NCBI RefSeq assembly: GCF_000722545.1 | Contig: NZ_JNVM01000016.1 | Span: 175,800-239,799, forward strand | Length of the DNA stretch: 64,000 bases | Source: Paenibacillus tyrphae | GTDB lineage: Bacteria; Bacillota; Bacilli; Paenibacillales; NBRC-103111 | Direction of reading: 5' to 3' | Shown here: piece after piece, positions 33,552 through 41,441 of the stretch | Layout: each line of letters begins with the position of its first letter | Numbering within the stretch: the first letter of the stretch is position 1 | The notes under the pieces: model-generated | Database searches by the model: none | The model's input: only the letters and a program-made list of their open reading frames with translations | Told to the model about the DNA's origin: nothing | Made by a program: the position numbers and the translations under genes

Positions 33552-33983
33552 ATGTTAAAAGGCATTCCTTCGATTCTTTCCCCCGAATTGTTCAAAATTA
33601 TGATGGAAATGGGACACGGCGACGAACTGGTACTGGCTGACGCCAATTTTCCGGCAGCGAGCCATGCGCAGCGTTTGGTGCGCTGTGACGGGCACGGCGT
33701 ACCCGAGCTGCTCGAAGCGATCCTGACCTTTTTTCCATTGGACGCTTATGCGGAGCATTCGGTGGCTTTAATGGCCGTCGTTCCCGGCGATCCGGTGAAG
33801 CCGGTCATCTGGGACGAATATCGTGCGATTGTGAAGAAGCACGCGTCCGAAGCCGCCGAGCCTGCATTTGTGGAGCGGTTTGCGTTCTATGAGCGCGCCA
33901 AACAATCGTATGCCGTCGTTGCGACGGGCGAAGGGGCGTTGTATGCGAACATCGTGCTCAAAAAAGGCGTCGTCAAGCCATAA
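33552..33983 (+). CDS. RbsD/FucU-family mutarotase
   Basis: Interconverts sugar anomers, probably L-fucose (FucU) rather than ribose given 143 residues and the sequence MLKGIPSILSPELFKIMMEMGHGDELVLADANFPA, whose MGHGDELVLADANFP core carries the catalytic His and Asp. ATG after TTTGGAGG. No fucose or ribose catabolic genes are adjacent, so it stands alone. The 248 bp upstream (33304-33551) show no gene or convincing promoter. Confidence 0.9.
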   Translation: MLKGIPSILSPELFKIMMEMGHGDELVLADANFPAASHAQRLVRCDGHGVPELLEAILTFFPLDAYAEHSVALMAVVPGDPVKPVIWDEYRAIVKKHASEAAEPAFVERFAFYERAKQSYAVVATGEGALYANIVLKKGVVKP

Positions 33984-34009
33984 CGCCAATCATAATCCGT
34001 CCCGGAATC

Positions 34010-34036
34010 TCATAGATTAAGACTACGAATCTATGA
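34010..34036. promoter_or_regulatory. perfect 9-bp inverted repeat upstream of the glycosidase gene
   Basis: TCATAGATT and AATCTATGA separated by nine bases, 31 bp before the start codon at 34068. Weak outer GGAA/TTCC pairing is present. Could be an operator or a leader hairpin; no T-run follows. Confidence 0.45.
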
Positions 34037-34067
34037 CTATGATTTCCGATGAAATGGGGATGCGCCG

Positions 34068-34877
34068 ATGATAGCCGTTCTGAGAAACCGTCTGGCCCGC
34101 GGAAACGAACGTCAGCTCCAGCTTTTGCTTGCGGGATTTTTGCTTGGCAATTTAATTGCCGTCATTTTGTCCGCCTATTGGACAACCCCTCGGGAAAAGC
34201 CGGCTCTCGTTCATTATACATACGCCACGTATGCGGCGGCGAACGGAGTGAAGCTGCATGCGATGCGGACGGCTCCCGACAATATCGAGCTGAAGCACAT
34301 CGTGACCAACGTGACTGCGACGGCCGATTACGGGATTAACGGAGGCTTTTTCTGGAACGGCGACCTGCTCAGCATTGCTGTTGTCAACGGCAAGCCGCTG
34401 AAGGGCGAACCCCACGATTACGGCTCCGGTTGGTACAACATCGATTATCCGAAAGGGACGCTCGTCTGGGACGAAGTGACGCGGTCGTTCTCCGTGCAGG
34501 TAGCGCTGGAGGCCGGGGAGCTGAAAATGACCGATCCGAACCGCTACTGGGCGCAAGGCGGGGTCAGCATGTCTCTTGGGGCGGAGGAGCGCTGGATTGA
34601 GCAGGCGAAGAAGGAGGACATGCCGGTTTTTGACGAGCCGAGGCTGCGCTCGGGAGCGGTGTTCGACCGGCAGCAGAACCTATGGCTGCTCGTATCGGAC
34701 AAGCCGTGCACCGTCGAGCAATTCCGTCGGGCGGTGCTTGAAACGGTCGCCCCGGGTCAACTGGTCGACGGCGTTTTTCTGGACGGCGACGGCTCCTCGC
34801 AGATGCAGAACGGACAAGTCCGTCTTAAGGGGGACTCCCGGGAAGTGTATCAGATGCTGGCGCTCAAGTCGAAGTAA
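34068..34877 (+). CDS. phosphodiester glycosidase (NAGPA-like), membrane anchored
   Basis: 269 residues; one N-terminal membrane segment (about 19-38, LLLAGFLLGNLIAVILSAY), then an extracellular domain of the phosphodiester glycosidase family (formerly DUF2233). Family landmarks INGGFFWNGDLLSIAVVNGKP and GVFLDGDGSSQMQNGQV are clear. Relatives uncover phosphodiester-linked sugars and are often attached to envelope polysaccharide metabolism. ATG after GGGGA. The substrate is not inferable. Confidence 0.88.
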   Translation: MIAVLRNRLARGNERQLQLLLAGFLLGNLIAVILSAYWTTPREKPALVHYTYATYAAANGVKLHAMRTAPDNIELKHIVTNVTATADYGINGGFFWNGDLLSIAVVNGKPLKGEPHDYGSGWYNIDYPKGTLVWDEVTRSFSVQVALEAGELKMTDPNRYWAQGGVSMSLGAEERWIEQAKKEDMPVFDEPRLRSGAVFDRQQNLWLLVSDKPCTVEQFRRAVLETVAPGQLVDGVFLDGDGSSQMQNGQVRLKGDSREVYQMLALKSK

Positions 34878-34953
34878 AGATGGCCGTGGGAAAGTCGATT
34901 TCCTGCGGCATTGATTTTTATTTGCATAATAAGGAAAATAGAGGAAAATAAAA

Positions 34954-34979
34954 CGAAACTTTTACGCGTATGATGCGTA
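34954..34979 (+). promoter_or_regulatory. ECF (SigW-type) promoter of the NfeD-flotillin operon
   Basis: CGAAAC followed by TTTT and, after exactly 16 bp, CGTA. This matches the SigW layout TGAAAC-N16-CGTA with one mismatch. B. subtilis yuaF-floT is a SigW operon, so position and gene content agree. Confidence 0.75.
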
Positions 34980-35023
34980 TTACGATTTGAGGACATAACC
35001 CTAGACGGTCAGGAGGGAAGGAC

Positions 35024-35557
35024 ATGCTTGGAGTGTATTGGGGGCTGCTGATTACCGGCGTCCTATTCGCCTTGGTGACGGTGCTGCTCGGCGATTTGCT
35101 CAGCAACGCGCTGGACGGGATGTTCGATTTCATGTCCGGCGACGTGCTTCACTGGCTGCAGCCGATGGTGCTCTTTAGCGCGATTACGGTGCTCGGCGGG
35201 GCCGGGGTGCTGCTGACGGGCTATACGTCTTTGGTCGCGGGGGCGGTCTTTGTCCTATCTCTGCTGGCCGCAGCCGCATCTGCCGTTCTGATTTACTTTG
35301 TTTACGTGAAGCCAATGGAGAGAACCGAAAATTCCGTCGCCTTCTCGATGCAGGATCTGGTCGGCCGCATCGGCGAGGTGACCGTGCCCATCCCCGCGCG
35401 GGGCAGCGGCGAGGTCGTGATGCGGATCGGCGGCGGCGTGACGAATCAAATTGCGGAAAGCTTCGACGGGACGGAGATTGCGGCAGGTCTTAAGGTTGTG
35501 ACGGTGGAAGTGAAGGACGGCGCACTGCTGGTGTCTTGTCTGGACTCCAATCATTAA
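35024..35557 (+). CDS. NfeD-family membrane protein (YuaF-like)
   Basis: 177 residues. Three or so N-terminal helices (about 5-25, 45-66, 68-92), then a soluble OB-fold NfeD domain (LVGRIGEVTVPIPARGSGEVVMRIGG...LKVVTVEV). Acts with flotillin in membrane-domain organisation during envelope stress. Followed 24 bp later by the flotillin gene; ECF promoter upstream. Confidence 0.9.
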   Translation: MLGVYWGLLITGVLFALVTVLLGDLLSNALDGMFDFMSGDVLHWLQPMVLFSAITVLGGAGVLLTGYTSLVAGAVFVLSLLAAAASAVLIYFVYVKPMERTENSVAFSMQDLVGRIGEVTVPIPARGSGEVVMRIGGGVTNQIAESFDGTEIAAGLKVVTVEVKDGALLVSCLDSNH

Positions 35558-35581
35558 TTACTTATCGAAGGAGCGGTGCAG

Positions 35582-37117
35582 ATGGATGGAATAAGCGATG
35601 CCTTGTTGGTTCCCGTGATTGTCGTTGCCGTTATCGTAGTGTTGGGCCTGGCGTTCTGGGCGCGGTACAAAACGGTCAGCCCGGACGAAGCGATGATCGT
35701 GACCGGTTCGTTTCTCGGCAGCAAAAACGTACTGACGGACGACAGCGGACGCAAAATCAAAATTGTACGCGGCGGCGGGTCATTCATTCTTCCCGTGTTC
35801 CAGCGGGCCGAGTTTTTGTCGCTGCTGTCGCATAAGCTCGACGTCTCTACTCCCGAAGTATATACGGAGCAAGGGGTGCCTGTACTTGCCGACGGCGTGG
35901 CGATCATCAAGATCGGCGGGGCCGTCGAGGATGTCGCTACCGCGGCGGAGCAGTTTATGGGCAAGCCGACGGAAGCGCTTAAAGGAGAGGCGCAGGAAGT
36001 GCTGGAAGGCCACCTGCGGGCCATTCTCGGCTCGATGACGGTGGAGGAGGTGTACCGTAACCGGGATCGCTTTGCACAAGAGGTTCAAGGTGTGGCGGCC
36101 AAGGATTTGAAGAAAATGGGCCTGCAAATTGTTTCCTTTACGATCAAGGACGTCCGCGACAAGCAGGGTTATCTGGAGGCGCTCGGGAAGCCGAGAATTG
36201 CCGCCGTGAAGCGGGATGCAGAAATCGCCGAAGCGGAAGCGCTTCGCGATTCGCGGATTCAGAAGGCGCGCGCCGAGGAGGAAGGGCAGAAGGCCGAGCT
36301 GCTGCGGGACACGAACATCGCCGAGGCTTCGAAGGAGAAGGAGCTGAAGGTAGCCGCCTTCAAGAAAGATCAGGATATGGCCCGCGCGGAAGCGGACCAG
36401 GCGTACCACATCCAGGAGGCACGTTCGAAGCAAAGCGTTGTCGAGGAGCAAATGCGTGTCGAGCTCGTGCGGAAGGAGCGCGAAATCGACCTCGAAGCGA
36501 AGGAGATTCTTCGCCGCGAGAAGCAGTATGACGCCGAGGTGAAGAAGAAGGCGGATGCCGACCGGTATGCGGTCGTTCAGGCGGCGGAAGCGGAGAAGGC
36601 GAAGCAGATCACGCAAGCGGACGCCATGCAGTACCGCATCGAAGCGGAGGCGAAAGCGCAGGCGGAGCAGAAGCGGCTTGAAGGTTTGGCGATCGCGGAT
36701 GCCGAGCGGGCCAAAGGGACGGCGGAGGCGGAGGTGATCCGGCTGCGCGGCTTGGCCGAAGCGGAAGCGAAGCAGAAACTCGCGGAGGCGTTCGAGAAGT
36801 TCGGCGAGGCGGCCGTTCTCGACATCATTGTCAAGATGCTGCCGGAGCTGGCGGGCAAGGTGGCCGAGCCGATCAAATCGATCGACAAGCTTACGATCGT
36901 CGATACCGGTCACGGCGAAGGCGCGGCGCGGGTCAGCAACTACGTGACGCAGCTGATGGCGACGGCGCCGGAAATGCTGAAGAGCGTCAGTGGACTGGAC
37001 GTGGAGAAGCTGGTGAAAGGCTTGACGAATCGCACGAGTCAGCAGACTTCCGCGGCGAATCAACCGGCTCTCGTCCCGGCCCCTTCCGCCGATTCGACTG
37101 CAAAGCCGGAAGCGTAA
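35582..37117 (+). CDS. floT: flotillin (FloT/YuaG-like)
   Basis: 511 residues from the ATG at 35582 after AAGGAG. N-terminal membrane-inserted hairpin (LLVPVIVVAVIVVLGLAFWARY), then the SPFH/Band-7 domain, then a long Ala/Glu/Lys-rich coiled coil with repeated EA-rich heptads (about 210-410, e.g. DAERAKGTAEAEVIRLRGLA), and a C-terminal flotillin tail ending in a Gln/Ala/Pro-rich stretch. Scaffolds lipid microdomains. GC-rich codons make a long spurious antisense frame here. Confidence 0.95.
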   Translation: MDGISDALLVPVIVVAVIVVLGLAFWARYKTVSPDEAMIVTGSFLGSKNVLTDDSGRKIKIVRGGGSFILPVFQRAEFLSLLSHKLDVSTPEVYTEQGVPVLADGVAIIKIGGAVEDVATAAEQFMGKPTEALKGEAQEVLEGHLRAILGSMTVEEVYRNRDRFAQEVQGVAAKDLKKMGLQIVSFTIKDVRDKQGYLEALGKPRIAAVKRDAEIAEAEALRDSRIQKARAEEEGQKAELLRDTNIAEASKEKELKVAAFKKDQDMARAEADQAYHIQEARSKQSVVEEQMRVELVRKEREIDLEAKEILRREKQYDAEVKKKADADRYAVVQAAEAEKAKQITQADAMQYRIEAEAKAQAEQKRLEGLAIADAERAKGTAEAEVIRLRGLAEAEAKQKLAEAFEKFGEAAVLDIIVKMLPELAGKVAEPIKSIDKLTIVDTGHGEGAARVSNYVTQLMATAPEMLKSVSGLDVEKLVKGLTNRTSQQTSAANQPALVPAPSADSTAKPEA

Positions 37118-37141
37118 GCGGGGGTAGATGGGCAGTCCGAT

Positions 37142-37170
37142 TTTACGCGCGGCCTGTTCTGGATTATAAT
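37142..37170 (+). promoter_or_regulatory. promoter upstream of the MATE gene
   Basis: TTTACG, 17-bp spacer, TATAAT (37165-37170). The leader then carries a small CACGT/ACGTG hairpin and a terminator-like hairpin before the start codon. Confidence 0.5.
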
Positions 37171-37206
37171 GGAGAAGCGGCACGTTTCTACGTGTGCACA
37201 TTAAGG

Positions 37207-37231
37207 GCGGCCTTCCGGGCCGCTTTTCTTT
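37207..37231 (+). terminator. terminator-like hairpin in the MATE leader
   Basis: GCGGCC-ttcc-(G)GGCCGC then TTTTCTTTTC, ending about 18 bp before the MATE start. It may terminate the flotillin operon, but it also lies inside the presumed MATE 5' UTR, so it could act as an attenuator. Confidence 0.6.
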
Positions 37232-37248
37232 TCTCCGGAGGGATTACA

Positions 37249-38642
37249 ATGCCTAAAACAAACGCTGCAAGCGTCAATTTGACGGAAGGCCCCATAGCCA
37301 AGAAGCTGCTGTTATTCGCTCTGCCGGTGCTGATGGGCAACGTGCTCCAGTCGCTGAACGGGACGATCAACTCGATCTGGGTTGGCAATTACCTTGGTGA
37401 GAGCGCTTTCGCCGCCACTTCCAACGCAAACAATATTATGTTTTTCCTGCTTAGCCTTGTATTCGGCATAGGGATGGCTTCCACGATTTTGATCGGACAA
37501 AGCATCGGCGCGCAAAATGAGGAGCAAGCCAAACGCGTAGTCGGTACGAGCGCGCTGTTTTTTGTTACTCTGGCGGTGATCATCACCGTGATCGGTTTTA
37601 TTTTCTCGTCAACGATTCTGGAATGGATGCAGACGCCCAAAGATGCGATGCCTTATGCCATCGCGTATTTGCGCATTATTTTTGTCGGCGTGCCGTTCAT
37701 GTTCTTCTATAATTTCGTGATGATGATCATGCGGGGCGCGGGCGACTCCAAGACGCCGTTCTACTTCTTGCTGCTGTCGACCGTGATCGATATCGTGCTG
37801 AATCCCGTATTCATTTTCGGATTAGGGCCGATTCCCCGCCTCGAAACGGCCGGCGCCGCCGTAGCCACGGTTATTGCGCAGCTGGTGAGTCTGGTCGGCC
37901 TGATCTTCTACTTGTACCGGACCCGCTATTTTTTGCGTCTGACCCGTGAGGACCGGCGATATATTCGGCTGGATCGGCAAATTATCGTATCGCTTGTCAA
38001 AAAAGGGCTGCCGATGGGCCTGCAAATGATGGTCGTCTCGACCAGCGCCATTGCCATCGTCAGTCTGGTGAACAGCTTCGGCTCGTGGCGACCGCAGCGT
38101 TCGGCGCGGCCATGCAGCTCTCGAGCTATGTCCAAATGCCGGCGATGGCGATCGGCGGAGCCGTGTCGACGCTGGCTGCGCAAAACGTCGGAGCGGGCAA
38201 ATGGGACCGGGTGCATAAGACGACGCTGCTTGGGATTGCGTTCAACTTTGTGATGACGGGTTCACTCGTCGGATTGATCTACGTGTTCAACCGGCAAGCG
38301 CTGCAATTGTTTCTGCAGGACGAGGCGGCCATTGCCATCGGGATGAACATCAACCATATTACGCTGTGGGCGTTCGTTCTCTTCGGGATCACGTTCGTCG
38401 TCTCCGGCGTCGTTCGTTCGACCGGTGCGGTCATGGTGCCGCTGCTTACGGCCTTCCTGGCGCTCTGGTGCATCCGTGTGCCGGTGGCCTACTATTTGGG
38501 GAATACGTTCGGGCTGGAGGCGCTCTGGTGGAGCTTTCCCATCGGCTTTTGCATCAGCATTGTGATTTCCGTTGCTTACTACGTGTGGGGAAACTGGCGC
38601 AGCGCCAAGATGCTGACTCCGGAGCCGGGTCAGGCGGAGTAG
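37249..38642 (+). pseudogene. MATE-family multidrug efflux pump, one-base frameshift
   Basis: Twelve-helix Na+/H+-coupled multidrug exporter, whose two reading frames together would give about 465 residues. The first frame from ATG 37249 (after CGGAGGG) covers the N-terminal half (LLLFALPVLMGNVLQSLNGTINSIWVGNYLG) up to SLVNSFGS near 38085. The family sequence then continues in another frame as VATAAFGAAMQLSSYVQMPA to the stop at 38642. Adding one G in GGCTCGTGGCG restores a single frame. Either a genuine inactivating deletion or a sequencing/assembly error in a G-rich spot; the rest is undecayed, so the event is recent or artefactual. Confidence 0.88.
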
Positions 38643-38996
38643 TTGTGATGAAAGTTATCGTATAACGAATTCCTCCCCTGGATTCCAGAGGAGCGTTATG
38701 GTAAAGTGAACTCAACTTATCCTTATGAAACCGGAGGACTTGTGCGGCGATGATATGATAACACGTTATCCAAGGAACAACTTGCAGGAATGCAATCGTT
38801 TTTCCCCGAAGAAAAGCGGACGGGATACGTGTGCCGACGAGAGTCCATTCGATAGAACGACGAACGGTTAACAAGCTGCCGGGCCTGACGGTTTTTTCCG
38901 TATGCGCCTGCGCTTCTTGTCCTCACTTATGCATGCATATGACCGTAAGCCCCGGGCTGCGGTTTTTTTGTTGTCATGAAACGGAAGAAGGCCACA
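38643..38996. other. gap without a confident gene; several palindromes
   Basis: Holds GTTAT-CGT-ATAAC near 38650, a hairpin CTCC-CTGG/CCAG-GGAG near 38671-38694, GATAAC-AC-GTTATC at 38757-38770, and a terminator-like hairpin at 38942-38969 with seven T. No open frame with a credible ribosome site and family resemblance was found. The repeated TAAC/GTTA dyads could be operator sites for an unidentified regulator. Confidence 0.4.
38942..38969 (+). terminator. terminator-like hairpin
   Basis: ACCG-AAGCCC / GGGCT-CGGT with seven T. Nothing obvious upstream requires it except the MATE transcript 300 bp away or an unannotated small RNA. Confidence 0.5.
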
Positions 38997-39047
38997 ATGC
39001 TAATCGTAAAAGCAACGGATTTACGCAAGGAATGGGAACGCAGTTGA
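38997..39047 (+). CDS. possible 16-residue ORF MLIVKATDLRKEWERS
   Basis: ATG after GAAGAAGG, ending TGA that overlaps the next ATG (TGATG). The peptide resembles the first residues of Phd/YefM-type antitoxins (IVKATDLRK...), which could make this a decayed antitoxin start. Low confidence; may be chance. Confidence 0.25.
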   Translation: MLIVKATDLRKEWERS

Positions 39048-39145
39048 TGGCAGAGCCGGAGCCGGAGCTTGAGGCGGACCGACAGCAGTTAATAGCCGAC
39101 ATCAAGCGGCTGCGGGCGCTGCTTATGAGCTTGAAGCAATCGTAA
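39047..39145 (+). CDS. possible 32-residue coiled peptide
   Basis: MAEPEPELEADRQQLIADIK then RLRALLMSLKQS: acidic head and one amphipathic helix, in TGATG overlap with the preceding mini-ORF and followed by a strong hairpin at 39161. Too short to assign; might be a Spo0E-like or coil fragment but lacks the SxxxD motif. Confidence 0.3.
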   Translation: MAEPEPELEADRQQLIADIKRLRALLMSLKQS

Positions 39146-39160
39146 GCACGATGAAAAGAA

Positions 39161-39205
39161 GATGCCTTTCGGGACGGAATAAACCCATCCTGAAAGGCAT
39201 CTTTC
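39161..39205. terminator. bidirectional terminator
   Basis: GATGCCTTTC-GGGA / TCC-TGAAAGGCATC, flanked by AAAAGAA and CTTTC. Serves the minus-strand MFS gene and any plus-strand transcript. Confidence 0.8.
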
Positions 39206-39229
39206 ATTACAGCTGACGGATCAGTGAAA

Positions 39230-40513
39230 TTACACCGTTGGCACCGACTCTTTCTTGGCCATGCCCGCCTTCGTCTCCGGCTCGTTCGTAATCTGGCTGG
39301 AAGGGAACGACAATTGCAGGCTGATGCAGGCGGCGGCAGCGACAAGCGCGGCGGAGATGAAGAACGTCGTCATCAACGAGGTCGAGCTCATCAACAGCCC
39401 GGCGGCTCCCGAGCCGATCAAGACGCCCCCGGTCATGAGCGGAGCCAGAATACCGTTCGTTCGGCCGACGTAATCGGCATGTACCAGCTTAATCATGAAC
39501 GTGCTGAGCACGATTTGCAGGAAAGCTTCCGTTATCCCGACGAAAAAGCGCATGGAAGCTGTGACGAGGACCCACCGGGACAATACTTCAAAAGCGATCG
39601 AAGCGGCCAGGATCAGCAGGCCGAGAAACATGACCGTCTTAGCGAACCGTTGAATGTGGGAGGAAAGCGCTGCGGCGAGCAGCCCCCCGAGAAGCATCCC
39701 GAACCCGGAAACGGCGTAGAACCATTGCAAATTTTCTTTGTGCAGGCCGAGACGTTCGATCAGAATGTACACGTCGAGCGGCTGGATAATCCCGACAGCG
39801 AGACCGATCAAAGTGAAGACCGCAGCGATGACGACTAAATTCCGGTGGCGCTTCACGTAGCGAAAGCCCTCGGCCATGTCCTGAAGGACCGTGCTGCGGG
39901 CCGATTCGGCGGAACGCTCTGACGAAGGGAGCCCTAATTGGATAATTACCGCAAGTAAAAATAATCCCATCAGCACGATCAACGAATATTGGATGCCCAG
40001 CGTCGTATAAATCGCCGTGCCAATAATCGGTCCGGCAATGACGAAGATCGACATCAAGCCTTGCGTAATGCCGACGGCCAAGCCGACCTGTTCCTCGGGA
40101 ACGTGCTTTTTGAACAGGATGGAGGAGGACGGCTGCGAGAACTGGCTGACCACTGCGGATACGATCGTCGCTACGAAGACGGCCTGCCACAAGCCGGACA
40201 TCATGCACAACATGATGATTCCGATGGAAACCGCGCTCAAGGTATCTCCAGCGATAACCGTTTTCTTCGGGTTCCAACGATCCGCGAAGGTGCCGCCGAT
40301 GAACGAGAAGATAAAGATCGGTAAATATTCGAACATGGTGAGCAGAGAGACGGCAACCGGATCGTTATTGGTCATATCCATGACATAAAAGAGCAGGGCG
40401 ATATTGCGCGTCCAAATCGCAAGCTGCTGCAGCAGGTCGGCGAAAGCTACGATTTGGAATACGCGGTTTCGCCATAAGGGCGGGTGGGTGTGGGGGAGAG
40501 GCGAATGACTCAT
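39230..40513 (-). CDS. MFS transporter (MFS_3-like exporter)
   Basis: 427 residues from ATG 40513 after AAGGAGG. Twelve helices; loop 2-3 motif GGTFADRWNPKKTVIAGD, with the TM5 stretch GLMSIFVIAGPIIGTAIYTTLG. Resembles the macrolide/siderophore exporter-like MFS_3 group. Paired with the tetR gene 69 bp upstream on the same strand. Both genes have the same operator, so the TetR protein probably represses the pump until a ligand appears. Confidence 0.88.
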   Translation of the reverse strand: MSHSPLPHTHPPLWRNRVFQIVAFADLLQQLAIWTRNIALLFYVMDMTNNDPVAVSLLTMFEYLPIFIFSFIGGTFADRWNPKKTVIAGDTLSAVSIGIIMLCMMSGLWQAVFVATIVSAVVSQFSQPSSSILFKKHVPEEQVGLAVGITQGLMSIFVIAGPIIGTAIYTTLGIQYSLIVLMGLFLLAVIIQLGLPSSERSAESARSTVLQDMAEGFRYVKRHRNLVVIAAVFTLIGLAVGIIQPLDVYILIERLGLHKENLQWFYAVSGFGMLLGGLLAAALSSHIQRFAKTVMFLGLLILAASIAFEVLSRWVLVTASMRFFVGITEAFLQIVLSTFMIKLVHADYVGRTNGILAPLMTGGVLIGSGAAGLLMSSTSLMTTFFISAALVAAAACISLQLSFPSSQITNEPETKAGMAKKESVPTV

Positions 40514-40540
40514 AGATAAATCCTCCTTGATAATAAACTG

Positions 40541-40550
40541 ACCGTCCGGT
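40541..40550. promoter_or_regulatory. TetR operator before the MFS gene
   Basis: ACCGTCCGGT, core of CTGACCGTCCGGTTTAAT, 28 bp upstream of the MFS start. The same 18-bp pattern with one change precedes tetR. Confidence 0.75.
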
Positions 40551-40582
40551 TTAATAAGGCTCAAAAAAAGACGGAAAACCGC

Positions 40583-41179
40583 TTAGTCAGGCCGAATTCC
40601 GTTCAGAATCGTGTCGATCGCTTTGCGATGAATGGCAATCAATTGGTCCATCGAATAATTCTCGTAATAAGTGGCGCTCAAGCCGCCAAGCGTTCCCATG
40701 ACGATGAAGGTTAATTGCTCGGGGTCGTCTTTCTTGAATTCTCCCTTATCCATACCGGCCTGCAGCACGTTCTTTACATGCTGGTGGGGCGTCTTGGCAA
40801 GCGTCAGCAAATAGTTCAAGATGTCGGGATCGGCGGTTTGACTGCCGGAAAATTCCTCTGCCGCCTTCATGAGAGGATTTTGAAGATCGAGCGCAAAATG
40901 ATCGGCCAGCGCGTACAGCCGTTCGGTTTCGCTCGTCAAGGAAGCGGACAGCTTGGTCCATTGATCAATCCATTCCTGCATGTTCTCGTCCAGCAATTTC
41001 AGGAACAGAGATTCCTTGCTTTTGAAATGGTAGTAGATGCTGCCTTTGCTCATGCCGGAGTTCACGCGAATATCGTCAATCGACGTGGCACTGTATCCTT
41101 TTTGGACAAACAGCTCCTTGGCGGTGGCGAGTATATGTTTGCGGGTCTGTTCCGCTTCTTCGGGACGTTTGCGTGCCAT
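40583..41179 (-). CDS. TetR/AcrR-family regulator of the MFS pump
   Basis: 198 residues from ATG 41179 (GAGGTG upstream); an ATG at 41191 lacks a ribosome site. Helix-turn-helix SATSIDDIRVNSGMSKGSIY and the KSKESLFL helix are typical. The C-terminal ligand domain resembles the YfiR/QacR-like group. It lies in tandem upstream of the MFS gene with a second operator between, so autorepression plus repression of the pump is expected. Confidence 0.92.
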   Translation of the reverse strand: MARKRPEEAEQTRKHILATAKELFVQKGYSATSIDDIRVNSGMSKGSIYYHFKSKESLFLKLLDENMQEWIDQWTKLSASLTSETERLYALADHFALDLQNPLMKAAEEFSGSQTADPDILNYLLTLAKTPHQHVKNVLQAGMDKGEFKKDDPEQLTFIVMGTLGGLSATYYENYSMDQLIAIHRKAIDTILNGIRPD

Positions 41180-41202
41180 CGTGCACCTCATTTATTAATC
41201 TG

Positions 41203-41212
41203 ACCGTCCGGT
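41203..41212. promoter_or_regulatory. TetR operator before its own gene
   Basis: ACCGTCCGGT within CTGACCGTCCGGTCTAAT, 24 bp upstream of the tetR ATG; nearly identical to the site at 40541. Confidence 0.75.
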
Positions 41213-41348
41213 CTAATTATAAGATAAAGGAAGCGGAGCGAAATAGCAAGTCACTCGACAGTAAAATCATCTTTGAACATTCCGTGAACAGAATGAGCAA
41301 AATGCACACAATGCGAATTATTCAACTTATGAGCAGAAGCTAGGCTCA

Positions 41349-41362
41349 TGAAAGCGCTTAAT
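41349..41362. promoter_or_regulatory. candidate CcpA cre box 1
   Basis: TGAAAGCGCTTAAT fits TGNAARCGNWWWCA at 12 of 14 positions and sits directly upstream of a TACAAT -10-like element (41365-41370). Confidence 0.55.
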
Positions 41363-41387
41363 GCTACAATGACGAAGCAATCGATAA

Positions 41388-41401
41388 AGAAAGCGCTATC
41401 A
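41388..41401. promoter_or_regulatory. candidate CcpA cre box 2
   Basis: AGAAAGCGCTATCA fits the cre consensus at 13 of 14 positions and lies about 20 bp downstream of the presumed promoter, a roadblock position. Confidence 0.6.
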
Positions 41402-41441
41402 AAGAAAGGGCAAAACAAAAATAAAATGGAGGTCCTCACTT

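Noticed and set aside
35780..37201. 473-codon open frame antisense to the flotillin gene
   Set aside because: Produced by the repetitive GCG/GAG codons of the coiled coil. No ribosome site or recognisable domain.
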